From Stenopsyche tienmushanensis (taxonomy: Eukaryota > Arthropoda > Insecta > Trichoptera > Stenopsychidae), in the NCBI GenBank assembly GCA_008973525.1, contig WACJ01000048.1, positions 1,178,001 through 1,242,000 on the forward strand: a DNA stretch of 64,000 nt. Direction: 5' to 3'. The translations under genes were made by a program, and so were the position numbers. Below are positions 1-11,912 of the stretch, piece by piece; the stretch's first letter is position 1, and every line of letters starts with the position of its first letter. The notes below the pieces were generated by a model. It had not been told where the DNA came from, did no database searches, and saw only the letters and a program-made list of their open reading frames with translations.

Positions 1-169
1 TTTTTTTTTAAGTTCTGAACTTCCCATTAAGCGTTTCCAAACTTATTGTCACACGGTGAAATAAAACGAGCTTCATCTGAAGTCCAACAAGAAAACAATT
101 GAGTTAAAGTGGAAATGCGTACATATTATTGATAAATAGCTCACACAGCCCTATAAATCCCGGCCACCG

Positions 170-290
170 ACAACGCATGCCGCCATTTCCGTCTGTCCCG
201 AGCGTTTGACGAGGTCTTCCGACGGGTCTACTGCCACTCGGTCCCGAATCTATAATAATATGGCACGAGGGATTCTGTGAATGTGTATGT
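170..290. repeat. dispersed repeat fragment
   Basis: About 120 bp that recurs in inverted, diverged form near 56590-56700. Shared words include the complement of CCGAGTGGCAGTAGACCCGTC and a neighbouring CTCGTGCCATATTA. The phrase GGCCACCGACAACGCAT also resembles GGCCACCGACAATGCAT in the reverse complement near 15815. No intact coding frame is seen. It is probably the edge of an old transposon; the family is not recognised. Confidence 0.4.
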
Positions 291-440
291 CCAATACAGA
301 CGAAGCTAATATTTAACGCTTCGTCGTACATGATCTCTTGATTGGACCTCATGGCTTCAAAGCCTGACTTCTCGTTCTGGAGTGGATCGAAATCTTAAAG
401 TGGGAATGCATATATAATTTGAAGCAGCGAGTGATCATAA

Positions 441-674
441 TATACTGAGAACTGGTCGCATAAATTGAGGGTCATCTAACATATGTAAATAATTTAATGC
501 GTGTTTCTGGTCTAACATTATGATTAGTGCCTTTGGATTTGGGAGAAAAGGGGTTTGAAATCTAAAGGTACTCAATCGCCAGACTGTCATAATGATATTC
601 TAGAAACACGCCAGAACACAACTATAAAATTATTCGCATATCCTCAATTTATGCGATCAGCTCTCAGTCTATAA
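441..674. mobile_element. palindromic foldback MITE
   Basis: The two halves form a long imperfect inverted repeat. The left arm begins ACTGAGAACTGGTCGC and the right arm ends GCGATCAGCTCTCAGT, and matching continues through the internal GTGTTTCTGG/ATTATGA blocks. The ends are flanked by TA. A second, broken copy with the same internal words (CATGTTTCTGG, ACCCAACGGCA) lies at 50283-50600. There is no coding capacity, so this is a non-autonomous element that could fold into a hairpin. Confidence 0.75.
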
Positions 675-1000
675 GAAAGCGAGTTGTTTGATGTTTGCTC
701 AAACACAAATGTTTTAAATGGGACGCTTGAAATGAATGATATTTGGTTCGGCGAACCTCGATAATTTAAATTGAGGAGACGTTTTATTCTTGGATCTTAT
801 TAGAAGCGTTATTGAATTGCACGGTTGAACAGGATGTATATGTGCGAGTTTGCGGTTCTATTTCGGTGAGAAGGGCAAGGGTTGATTTTGGTAAAGCCGC
901 ACCACTGATAAGTCGGGTAGTTTTTTGTGTTTCCTAATCACATCGCTACCACCCCTCGGAATTATTTCATCCCCTCGAGCTGACGTCACGAGTGAAGGAG

Positions 1001-1195
1001 TCAAAGTGGGTGGTTTGCGCGCGCATCTTCAAAGATGGCCAACGTACGGTATGCGTGTCCTGCACTGCCGTCGGAAAACCACAAATTAACCACAACAATC
1101 CGATCGAACGAATTTGCATAACACAACAGCAATTCTTCGTCGTCGAAGCGGTCGTCCTGTGATAAAATATCAGCAAACGTCCGAGAAATCTTCAT
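1001..1195 (-). other. short open frame, possible divergent exon
   Basis: A 64-codon frame on the minus strand starts MKISRTFADILSQDDRFDDE and ends EDARANHPL. It lies in a locally GC-rich, non-repetitive patch about 0.5 kb upstream of, and divergent from, the M1-family gene. Its base composition looks more coding-like than its surroundings, but no domain is recognised and I found no clear donor leading to a second exon. It may be an exon, a pseudogene piece, or simply the promoter/5' leader region of the neighbouring gene. Confidence 0.2.
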
Positions 1196-1720
1196 CCGGG
1201 CGTCCAGCGCGCTCTTATTTACGTCCAGTGTTTCGTATTGTATAAGTAAATCGGGTTGTATCAGAATAATAAACGTACCTTCGCTAGGATTAATTCGCGA
1301 TTGCTATTTTTCGCCTAATCGCTAGATTGGATTACGTGATCGGCATAATACGGGTTACATGTACCTGAAGTGTGTGAAGCACCTCTTATCTATATTGGCA
1401 GAGTGTATATTGTTAATTGATGATTGTTAGAGATTAGCCTAAATAACGCATAGGGAATAGTTCGTATTAATAATAATCAATGTGATCAATGACATGTGTC
1501 AAAAAAATTATCTTAAAAATCAGTATAATAATATATAAACCTGGAGTACTATGAGAATAATTGTAAGATTTACCGTCAAGCTGCACTAATGGGTCAGTCA
1601 AAACAACATCTAATTCATCTAAATTTGCATGTAATTTTAACGTGAATTAATTGTATGAATATGATTTTAGGCGGAGGGGTAAAGGACGGTAACTCCTGGA
1701 GGAGATCGCATACAGGAAAT

Positions 1721-4700
1721 ATGTCTGAGCAGGATGTGGATGATGTTGCATTTTTAACAGGTTTGCATCAGATCAGTCCATAAATACGTGATGTGCCAAT
1801 ACCAATTTCAATCATAATGATTTTCACGCCAGGTCCAGATTCGCAATCGTCAAGATTGGCACGAGAACGAGCCGCTTATGGGGGCTCCAATGGAGGCGGA
1901 GGCGGAAGGGCGGTCGCTGTTTGTTCTCAGAGGAGAGCCCTCGTCTTGGCTTGCTCCGTGCTGGTGGTGTTGCTCGCTGCTGCGCTCGTCTTGGCGTATG
2001 CGGGCCCTCAAGCTGGTTAACATAGTCTTCCTAAAAAGGCATCCTCAAAGATCGTTTAATACAATGTAATTAAAATCAAGTGTATTTTTTGGCTCCTTCA
2101 GAGTGTGGGTGTGCAGGAGAGCCACCTCCGGGGACGAAGAAGGGCGTCGGAAGACCGACTCCTTCTCCAATACCGAGATTAGCAGTCGGAGGAACGCCAT
2201 ATCCTTGGGCAGGAGCTCGCTTGCCGAACACTGCAGAACCGATTCGATATACGCTCTGGCTTCATCCAAATCTTACCACGCATGAAGTCAAAGGTTCGAC
2301 AACTTCTTCTTGCAGTCTTCTTGCAATCCCTAATAATTTAAACGTAATATTTTTCATTGTATATTTGTAGGCGAGGTAATAATTGAATTTCACATCGAGA
2401 AGGAAACGAACTTTGTAGTCTTGAATGCGAGAGAATTGAATATAACCGATAAGATGGTCACCGGTCCCAAGGGACATGCTATGAAGATCGTCAGATTCTT
2501 GGAATACAAGCCGGCCGATCAGATATATTTTGAAATTAAGGTGAGTTAAAATTATTGAATTCTTTCTTGATGAAAGAACCAAATTTTCGTAGAAATTCAA
2601 TTCAACACTCACCGGTGAGTCGCTATTTCATAGAAATAAACATAATTTTTAACCTTTCCTTCGCTATGATGTATTTACTACAACTCGACTCTAATAATGA
2701 GAATATTGATATGAAATATAATAGATACGGGGTTCAGAATTTTTCAAAATTTCATATGATGTACCAGATACATATCATCGTAGCGTGCAGGTGTTTTTTT
2801 TAGCACGGTAAGAGAAATGTTAATATCTAAAATTTATTATGCCAGAAGCACATATTGGTGAATCCAAAAATGTCAGGAAGAGGAACGTCAAACATTTGGT
2901 TACCTCAAACAATACATTAAAACTTCCTTAATTACAAATCTACTGCATAGAAGTCGTATACGGGATCACAATAGAACAATCGTCGTCAAAAATTCATAAC
3001 CAAATCATAAAATGTAAAGTTCTTATAAATATAATAGTTGAGGGCCAGATGAAAATGTTTAAAGGGCCGGATCCGGCCCGCGGGCCATAACAGTTTGTTA
3101 GGGGCTATTCTGCATAGTTAACGAAAATGGTTTATAGTAATCCTAGTGTTTGATGGATCATCGGTAGATATTTGCATTGCATACATTTAAAGGATCGACA
3201 TTTGAATATTATTTAGATAAATCTTAGGAAAAGGGAAAAAACTGAATGTTTAATATTTGGATGCCAAATTATATAAATGAATGCCATATTTAAAATAATT
3301 CTACATGTTCTAGGATAAATTCAGAAAGCGAGCAAATTACACTTTAAGTCTGCGCTATAATACGAAGCTCTCGAAGAAGCTTCGAGGATTCTTCATTTCT
3401 GACTATCTCAACGCAGATGGAGAAAAGAAGTAAGTCTAAATCGTTTAGATTGTAAATACGCTTTGATTTGTTCTAAATTCATTGATGTTTTATTATTCAA
3501 GACAATTGGCAGCGACAAATTTTGGCTTGACTCATGCCAGATCAGCATTTCCATGCTTTGATGAACCTCAGCTGAAAGCCAAGTTCAAGATCACAATCGT
3601 CAGAGACAGGTATTTGACATCTATGAATAAATTCGTCGATGGATAACTCAACCAGCACGCTTATTAAATGATATATTCTATTCAGATTTCATGTGTCTTT
3701 GACGAACATGCCAATTGCTGCTACCGAGGAAGCTGGATTTTATCTCGGCCATCGTTTGGTACGTCCAATGCAATATGATACAATATCAAATATCACTTTG
3801 AAATGAAAATATACCTTTGTTGCGATTTCTAGCTGCAAGATGATTTTCAAGAATCGCCTGAAATGAGTACATATCTAGTAGGATTAGTTGTATGCGAATT
3901 TGCAAGATCAGCTGCTTTGGCTCCCAGAGGAACGAGCGTCAGCGTATACGCCGATACAAGACACAATAACACTGCACAGTATGCTTTGTTTTCCTGGAAT
4001 ACTAAAAATATATAAATCTGAAGATTAACAACCGATATTCTTCTTGCAGCTCGATTTTGCAGAATGCTGTTGCCATAATTGACCGCTATGAAAATTTTTT
4101 GAACGTCACATTCCCGTTGCCAAAATTAGGTACGAATGCTGTTTTTCAGCTTTGTAGCTCTTTAATATCAATTTTGATATGATAAATACTAAATTTTGTA
4201 CACAGACATGGTGATAATGGAAGGACTTGAAGACACGGCTGAAGGTTGGGGACTTCTCGGCATCGGATCGACTCTTCTTCCGGATAAAAAGTATCTTGAA
4301 AAACTTCTCGCACATCAGGTTAGATAGTGTGGCATTAAATTAAATAGAAATAAATAGGCATAAATCATAACATAAATCATTCTAGTGGCTCGGAGGATTG
4401 GTCACACCAAAATGGTGGGGATCTCGATGGCTCACGGAAGGATTGGTGGCGTTGCTCCAGCATGCTCCAAGAGAATCACCATCCGTAGAAGACGACACGC
4501 TTTTGCTAGAACATACCGTACCAGCATTAAAGTGAGCATTTTTAAGCAAATTTAACGAAAAATACATTATTTGGGTGTACCACATGAACGTTCGGAATTC
4601 ATCTACAATCATCAATTCTATCCAAATAATTTCCATTAGCTTCAATAGCCGTTTGCTAACGAGAAACTAAATTAATTAATCGCATCGATCTTGAAATACT

Positions 4701-7700
4701 TAGACGGAAAATTTTGTTGAACATCCTTTTGAAAACCACAGAACAAGGCAATTGAAACTACAGAACATTTCTCAATCAAATTCGAAAATCCGAATCTTCA
4801 TGTGTAACTAAATTTTAAGATCACATTAAAAATATTTTTATTCTTTGCTTAGATTGGATGCACTTCCTACAGCTCATCCTGTTTCGATGAGCGTGCAAGA
4901 TCCTGAAGATATTGAAGCTGTACAAGATGATCTTTCTTATCATAAGGTATGGTTTTAAACTATAAAAGGTATAGCATAAATATATAAACTATAATATTGA
5001 TTGTGTTGTTTGATTAGGGAGCAGCATTGGTGGGAATGGCTTGGTCTGCAGCTGGATCTGGAGCGAGGCTCGCCCTTAGAGATTTTCTTTCGCAGCATGC
5101 TCGATCAGCAGCCGATCCAAGAGATCTTTGGAGACTTCTTGGAAGAAAAGCCAGAGCCGATTTACAAGTATTTATGATAATATTTTATAAGCAACGTCAA
5201 TTGATTTAGAGAAAAAATGCTGCAAATGATGATTTTTAACAGGTTGTAATGGAGAGTTGGACAGAACAAGCCGGTTATCCCCTTTTGACTCTTTCCAGGG
5301 ATGGAGATATGGTGACAGTCAAACAAGAAAGGTATATATATTTAATATGAATTTGTTATAAATGCACAATTAGTGCTAAAAATATTAAATATGTTTAATT
5401 TTATTTCAGATTTCTTTTATTGGGTGAAGTCCCCCAGAAGAATTTAAGTATCGCTTCATCGTTATTGGCTTTGGAATTATCCCTAGAAGGATTAGTTGAT
5501 CCATCTTCTGACGTAGAAATATTATCAAATACAACTGAATTGCGTGGAATCATTGGAGACATCCAAAGTGGTAAATATTAAAGGCAATATATTTTATACA
5601 CATGCTCGAAATCATCAGATACGCTTATGTCAATTCAAATTTCAGGCGTTTCAGATAAACCGGAACCTGAAAAAACTACAACAACGCCTCCTCCACCCAA
5701 AGAAGTTAAAGAATCAACTCCCCAAAAAAAAGAAAAATCAAAATATCGCTACAAGTGGTATGTTCCTTTGACTTATATATTGGGGCCGATGGAAAATATT
5801 ACCAATGGAACTGACACCAACAGCACCACAACAGATGATGATAAAGCCAATATAACCGCAACAACCCCTATTCCCAAATCCGGTAACGGGCGGAAGAGCG
5901 ATTTAAAAAATATGAAGCAAAGTCCCTGTCGATAGAAATGTTCAAAATTCCACTCAAAAACCTGTAGAACCACAAAAACTGACGAAGGCCAAAAGTGGCG
6001 GTGAGATGAACAACAACGGAAATGGATCACATCTTATCTGGATGAACATGACCGAAGGTATATCAAATCCAGTCTATTATAAAATAACAATTCGAATGAA
6101 AGTACCAACATTGTGATTATTTTGCAGTCAAATTTCGCGTCCCAGCAAATGTTTCATGGATAAAGCTAAACGTCGGTGGTCGCGGTCTCTACAGAGCTAA
6201 CTATCCAGAAACGGGATGGAAGGCACTGAAGAAAGCTTTATCTACTGGAGCATTATCTTCGCCGGGAGACAGGGCCTCCTTGATCGATGATGCTTTTACT
6301 CTCAGCAGGTAAGAAATAGTCATGCTTAAAGAAGAAAACAACAATGCAAATTGTAATCCAAACATGTTTTGTTATTTCAGAGCTGGTTTACTCAATGCAT
6401 CAGTGGCTCTAGGACTGTGTGAATATTTGGGAACGAGCGAATTAGCACGTGCACCATGGCTGGCAGCACTATCCCATCTTCAAAGATGGACTTTTTTACT
6501 GGCAGGAGCAGCAGCTGGGACACCATTACGTCGTTACTTAGCCATAAGACTTGTTGCGCCCGCAGTAAGACGAGCTTTAGCTGGTCAACCAGGGTAAATG
6601 TGCATTATTAAATCAAATCAAACAATTCAAATAAACTTACATTATAATATTACATAAATTTATTTTTCCTTATAGAACTGTAAGCGGTGAATTGGTAGAA
6701 GCTGCGGTGGAATTCGAGCTTCCCGATGCAGTCGAGGCAGCCAAAAAGATGTTTGATGATTGGGCTGATAACAACATTACAATAGCGACTGAATATAGAC
6801 AAGTATTTATATTTGTTGCGTCATTAATATGCAATATGTTTGGACATAGAATACGAATTATGAACATGGCGATATTTATGCATTATAGGCAGCATACAGT
6901 GCTGGTGTTCGACATGGATCTGAAGATGCTTGGATGAAATGTTGGAAGGCGTATAAAAGAAGCGCAGATCCAGCTGAACGGGAAGCTCTCCTTGCTGCCA
7001 TGGCTACGACTCAGGATCACTGGTTGTTAAATAGGTTTGTTAATTTCAATCTGAAATATTGTTATTTGTTTGTTCGTATTTAATGCGTTGCCATACCGTT
7101 CATCCGATTGCGATAAAACTTCGTCAACTTATTATTTATACTTAAGTAAATAACATAGGCATAGTAAAAATATTGTTTGTGTACGTAATTTGTTATGCGA
7201 GACGTTAAGCGTATGCACTATGTTGGCGCATATTGGTCTAGTGGTTGCTAAGGTAAATAAAGCACTACAATCGTTGATTTATTATGTATTTTTCAAGTCT
7301 TCGGTCTTCGGTGAACTATACCGTGAGGCGGTAATACAAAAAGTCATAATTTTAATTCATATCTGGATCAATTATTTTTGCGACAATAGCAACACATCGA
7401 AAACGAAAAGAATCGGCGAAAATTCACAAAACATTAAAACTTGGCAGTCCGGGTAGTCCACGCTAAGTTTCGCCCAAAGTCCGGGCGATTTCGTAAGAAA
7501 TTCATAAATTAAATAAAATTAAACTTCCTTCCTAATATTGATATGATTCTTAAACCAGCTAATGGATTGAAACGAAATTTTAGTGATGCCTACAAAAAAG
7601 CTTGTGAAATGTGTGGAGTTTCTGGTGCGAGCACCAACAAAGCACAGGAACACACAGGGTATGCGTGCATGCTTCTCACATGGATAGATGTATATGGGTT

Positions 7701-8548
7701 CACGCCCAAATAATTTATTATTAGACGGTACGCACCACACGGAAACATATTTTGCTTCCAAAAGCATTAGCATAATCTTTGGAACGAGAAAAAATATAGG
7801 AAGTCTCCTGTCCAACAAAAAGAACAAATTAAAAAATCAGGGGACTTACGAGATCGTATGCACAGTCTGCATTATGTACATTGAACAAACCAGTAGATAA
7901 ATCGCCCACGAAGTGACAGAACATTAGAACGCAATTTTGCAATTGGATTACAAATCGGTAGTAATCGAACATGTTATGAAGAACAATCATCACATCTATT
8001 TTGCTGGTACAAAAACCATAGCAACCCATATTTACTCATTTTTTAGCAACGCATACCGGGTAATCACTAGTATATAATAAAAAAGTTTTAAATAATTAAA
8101 TTCTATTAAATCAAATTAATTATGTATTGATTTAGATACCTTCAAGCAACCCTTGATAGTAAATTGGTGGCACCGTCTGATGTAAAAATAGTACTATCTG
8201 CAACTGCTCGTCGGCAGCCTGGTAGATTGTTAGCTTGGAGACATCTTCGAAGCAGACCAGCACCTCCACCGCCTGAATTACTAGAAGCCGTCGCTGAACA
8301 CATGGCTTCACCAGACGATTTCAAGGAGGTAATATTGAATCAACATTTTTATACGCATCTAAGCAAATTTATAACAGATAATTGTAACGAGCTTTTTAAA
8401 TATGAAGATTTCAGAATTTTATGCCGATATCGACGTTGGTCCAGCGCTGAATCGTTCGCTGGAAACTATTGCGCTTAACGTCGCTTGGGTGGGAAAAAAT
8501 GAACGAGATCTCCTAAAGTATTTATCACAGGTTGCCGAGACCGAATGA
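1721..8548 (+). CDS. membrane M1-family aminopeptidase-like protein, probably catalytically inactive
   Basis: Twenty-two exons join in frame: 1721-1760, 1833-2015, 2102-2293, 2371-2540, 3314-3429, 3502-3609, 3686-3758, 3833-3978, 4050-4129, 4206-4318, 4386-4531, 4853-4946, 5018-5167, 5243-5331, 5410-5570, 5646-6057, 6128-6308, 6381-6593, 6676-6802, 6889-7034, 8136-8328, 8408-8548. They encode about 1090 aa. A short cytoplasmic tail is followed by a membrane segment at residues 49-69 (type II topology), then the M1 fold: FGLTHARSAFPCFDEP, MSTYLVG, VTPKWW, WYVPLTY and a C-terminal helical domain. In active members GAMEN binds the substrate N-terminus and HEXXH-X18-E binds zinc. Here GAMEN is replaced by EGLED (375-379) and HEXXH by KLLAH (402-406); only H406 and E425 of the zinc site remain. 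A Thr/Asn/Pro-rich stretch with NxS/T sites lies around residues 630-755. Total coding length leaves one extra base, explained by a +1 frameshift in exon 16. The role is probably binding or regulation rather than peptide cleavage (inference). Confidence 0.88.
5916..5935 (+). other. +1 frameshift inside exon 16 of the M1-like gene
   Basis: Reading from the exon 16 acceptor (5646) the frame runs through GRKSDLKNMKQSPC and hits TAG at 5933-5935. From 5931 the +1 frame continues DRNVQNSTQKPVEPQ to a good donor at 6058 and splices in frame to the next M1 exon. The new frame is blocked by stops before 5916, so the shift must fall within 5916-5935. A 53-bp intron using GTAACG at 5883 and the AG at 5935 gives the wrong phase. 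A sequencing or assembly indel, an allele, or a genuine lesion are all possible. Confidence 0.75.
7068..7178 (+). repeat. single monomer of a dispersed dimeric repeat
   Basis: Inside intron 21 of the M1-like gene. It carries GCCATACCGTTCATCCGATT and GCGATAAAACTTCGTCAACT, and ends ACATAGGCATAGTAAAAAT. The same monomer recurs near 14.0, 19.3, 19.7, 28.6 and 47.1 kb, usually as two tandem units. Non-coding; family unknown. Confidence 0.8.
7700..8045 (+). mobile_element. Penelope-like retroelement remnant (GIY-YIG end)
   Basis: Translation of the plus strand gives SIIFGTRKNIGSLLSNKKNK, then GTYEIVCTVCIMYIEQTSR, then AHEVTEH and VVIEHVMKNNHHIYF. The order (K-S/G-LL-KKK, G-Y-I-C-x2-C-x-YI-QT-R, then EH) matches the junction of reverse transcriptase and GIY-YIG endonuclease in Penelope-like elements. 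Stops interrupt it. It sits in the 1.1-kb intron 21 of the M1-like gene, which is long because of this insertion and the adjacent repeat monomer. Confidence 0.65.
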
Positions 8549-8558
8549 TTGAAAGAAG

Positions 8559-8564
8559 AATAAA
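8559..8564 (+). terminator. poly(A) signal of the M1-like gene
   Basis: AATAAA eleven bases after the stop codon of the M1-like gene (TGA at 8546-8548). The position suggests a very short 3' UTR, unless a later AATAAA in the AT-rich downstream DNA is used. Confidence 0.5.
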
Positions 8565-11500
8565 AAATCTCTGATGACATAAGACTGCCTGTTGCCTACA
8601 AAAGAATTTAAAATGAATACATATACACAAAATTAAACAATTCCGTAGCGAGCAAATCTCATAGCATTCTTGTTATTTTTTTAGATATGTGTAATATTAT
8701 TTGTTTATTGAATCAAACAAAATATCACTAGAGCTTCTTAAATTAATAGATGAGGGGTGCTGTTGTATTTAAAGACGCGTCGATGAAATATCTATAACGG
8801 TTTTTCTTCTCCGTTGGAATAGCGTATAAGGCACCCTGTTTCTGTGCTTATTTCAATTTAGTTTGGTCATCTATAAATTTGTTCTATGTTAAAAATACAC
8901 AGTATATTGATATGTATTTAATGATTTGATTGATGTTCTTATTTATGATTTGCATATCTGGAGTAAATATGTTTTATTTACCTCTAAATACTAAATTTTA
9001 GATGAACTTACTTAGTTTCAATGACCAATATTTCATAAAATTCGATGATAAATAATAACATCATCCTTGTAAGTTTAAGTAGATTAGATTTGTATATTCG
9101 ATTTATTTTATATTTTTCATAAAAAATAATTTAGACTATTGTAAAAGTATATGTATGTGAAATTCTTATTAACAGCGTACAAACGTTTACAAAACACAAT
9201 TTGGAGTGCATCTTCGTCTAATGATATATCAGTATAGAAAAAAAATATTTTCTTTGGGTTGAGTCAAGTGTAGTATGTAATTTTGAATTATGCATTAAAC
9301 ATTTTACTTGAGGAGTTTTTGGATTGTATGAAAACGATTAACATAAAGATTGAAAATGAAGAGTTGTATTGCATACTTTCATAACGCAAGGTTGTATCAT
9401 TTATGTGATAGATTAAATAGCTGTGGATAGGATTCCTATGAAATATTTTTATTTACTCATTAAATATATTTAGTAATCAGATTATAAAAAGTTCTTATAC
9501 AATATTTTGGTTGTGTATTAAGATATTTTGCTCAAATTAATTTAATCCTATTTATTTATAAATTTTAACGTGCAATAAGGGTTGGTATTTAGGAGAGAAA
9601 GTGTAAAAGACAAATGAGAGCACAACGTTAATGTGTCGAATCATATCATTAATAAAATATGCATAGAATGTGTAAAAATCCCGACAGAATTGAATCAAAT
9701 AAGTCAAACTTTAGTAATATGTATAAAATTGATTTCAATGGCTATGTATCTTATTTCTTTATTATCAAAAATAATAGTTATTATATATCGAATTTTGATT
9801 TTGTATAGTTTTATTGAACGTCATATTCTTTACGTCGTGATGCCAAATCAAGTTTACGGCTAAAACGTGAATCAACAAATAGTATTTTTATTGTATCATT
9901 AAAAGTAGTTTTAATATACGTTATTATAGTGATTAATTAATTTTTTTTACATAGACCATAACATAAATATTTGTATGTTTTAAACTGACTTTAAAGGCAA
10001 CAACATACGGTTTAAATTCTGTATGTATGAAAAGTGGATTGTTAAAATATGCTAGTACATTTTCCTCAAAGCAATAATATCAAGAATACTTTGTCTATAG
10101 ACAAAATTGCAATATGATTTTATGTAAATATTTATAAGTAACCCTAAAACCATATCGATTACATAAAAATAGTTTTATCTCGCACTAGTTACAAAACACT
10201 TGATTGAAGAAAATTTAAGCGTGTACATTATATAATTTTCTTAATACCATTACGAGTATTCGGAATCATTCCTACGCATTCCAATGGGAATGGCCATTCT
10301 ACAAATGGAAAGTTAAATAATAACGTTTCGTTTTATTTGTATAAATTTGATCCTGTGTTCTATGACTGTTGATGTGACTGTCTATTTAATTTACAAACGT
10401 GTATAGTAATTATATATGAGATCTCAAAATAATCTGTAATACAGGTTGTCTTTGTAAACGATTATCATAGTAGATACAAATTAAAAGCTTTAGTAATCAC
10501 TTCTTAGCTGATTTCTATTTTTGTATGAAAAATATACTCGATCCATTTCAATATAATACTAACATTCCTCAAATTAAACTCTCGTGTAACGTCTTAGAAT
10601 GTGCTTTCTCATTTTTCTTCGAGACTCGTTTTGTATACTTAAAAATGTGAACATATTTGAAAATTAAACTTCTACAATCTGTTCTTCCATTCGTTCGTCT
10701 AAATAGAGAATCAATTACACTTTGACTGATGATGCTTTTAATCGGAACCCGTTAGAAGCGTTATACGGATACTTTTCGCAAACACCGGTTGCTTACAAAA
10801 TATGCGCAATCCGTATTTATTTTTGAAATATCTGTATTTAAACAACCAGAATAAAATCTCATCGGTATTAAAAGTAATTGATTGATTGTAAAATGTAAAT
10901 ATTTATCAAATTATGTTCAAAATAATATATTAAGTAGTATTTATAATGCTCATTCAATATATTTTTTATTATCATCCTGCCAATGAAAAATTTAATAATA
11001 TATATTACAAAGAATGTGTATAAATATACCTTCGATTCCTGAATAAAAGAAACTACTAATTTTTAAATAATATCTTCATTAAAAATGGTTATTTGTGTTT
11101 TTATTTACTCATCGATACGCAAATAAACAGATTGAAAAATTACACTCTATATTCTTATTATAAAACATTTTGGATTGCATGTCTACAAATTTTAAATAAC
11201 GAGAGAATCGATAAGGCAGCGCATATTGTCAATTATTTTAGCGAGCATTTACATGGTGTGAAAACTCAAAATATCAAGAATCATGGAGCAGAATGCTTCA
11301 AATGAAGATTTGTTATGCTTTACAAAGTCAGTACTGTCGCTTAGCAAAAGCACATCTCGGCTTAGAAGGTATCCCAGCACTTTATCCTCGAGAGAAGGAA
11401 ACTCCCGAATAAAATCCCAGGCAGTGTGGAGCAGCATTATCAGAAAAATGAGTTCCTCAAACCACTGCAGTAAAGAAGATAATGGGAAAATTTTGGGGAA

Positions 11501-11678
11501 TTTATACCCAAAAAAAAAAACCCACTGACTGTCAATCACACGTCTTATGGGACGTTTCTACCTTGTTGGTTCAAAAATAAATCTGTATAACAGAAAGAGC
11601 CAATGTTTAAGAATACGTAAAGTAAATATCAAGTCAATATAAAGAAAATTCGCAAAGTGATAAACTGACGAAGATAAG
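8565..11678. other. AT-rich gene-free interval
   Basis: About 3.1 kb of AT-rich DNA between the convergent M1-like and zinc-finger genes. Short frames here lack codon bias or motifs. It may include alternative 3' UTR sequence. Around 11100-11540 several short frames occur on both strands beside the Mutator-like remnant at 11679 and may belong to the same decayed element. Confidence 0.5.
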
Positions 11679-11912
11679 TTGGAGCGGGCAGGTAATTTAA
11701 CTATAGGTGACAGGGATACGAAAACCTTCAAATCACATGGTTTTAAATACGAACAACCACTCGCAACTGAGCTTCAGAAGCTCTTACGTTCTATATATTC
11801 AGATCTATCGTCAGACGATCTGATGCAATGCTGTTCGGGCAGACATGCGCAAAATAATAACGAAAATTCACCCCTTCAATTAGTACAAGCGCTTCACACT
11901 GCGGGCCACTGA
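11679..11912 (+). mobile_element. Mutator-like transposase-domain remnant
   Basis: The frame includes LATELQKLLRSIYSDL followed by SSDDLMQCCSGRHAQNNNE. This matches the conserved IYxDLS-x-LL-x-C-x-G-x-TQN-NES block of the insect Mutator-like transposase domain (Pfam family as I remember it, PF20700). It is disrupted shortly after the NNNE block. A complementary block of the same domain is at 32437-32661 on the other strand. Confidence 0.55.

Noticed and set aside
5883..5935. A 53-bp mini-intron to explain the frame break in exon 16
   Set aside because: GTAACG..GATAG boundaries exist but the splice phase is wrong and leads to a stop within ten codons.
7519..7827. 102-codon minus-strand frame
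   Set aside because: Antisense to the Penelope-like remnant; no motif in this orientation.
8164..8478. 104-codon frame in the M1-like gene
   Set aside because: Correct only up to 8328; beyond the donor it is intron and then the wrong frame of the last exon.
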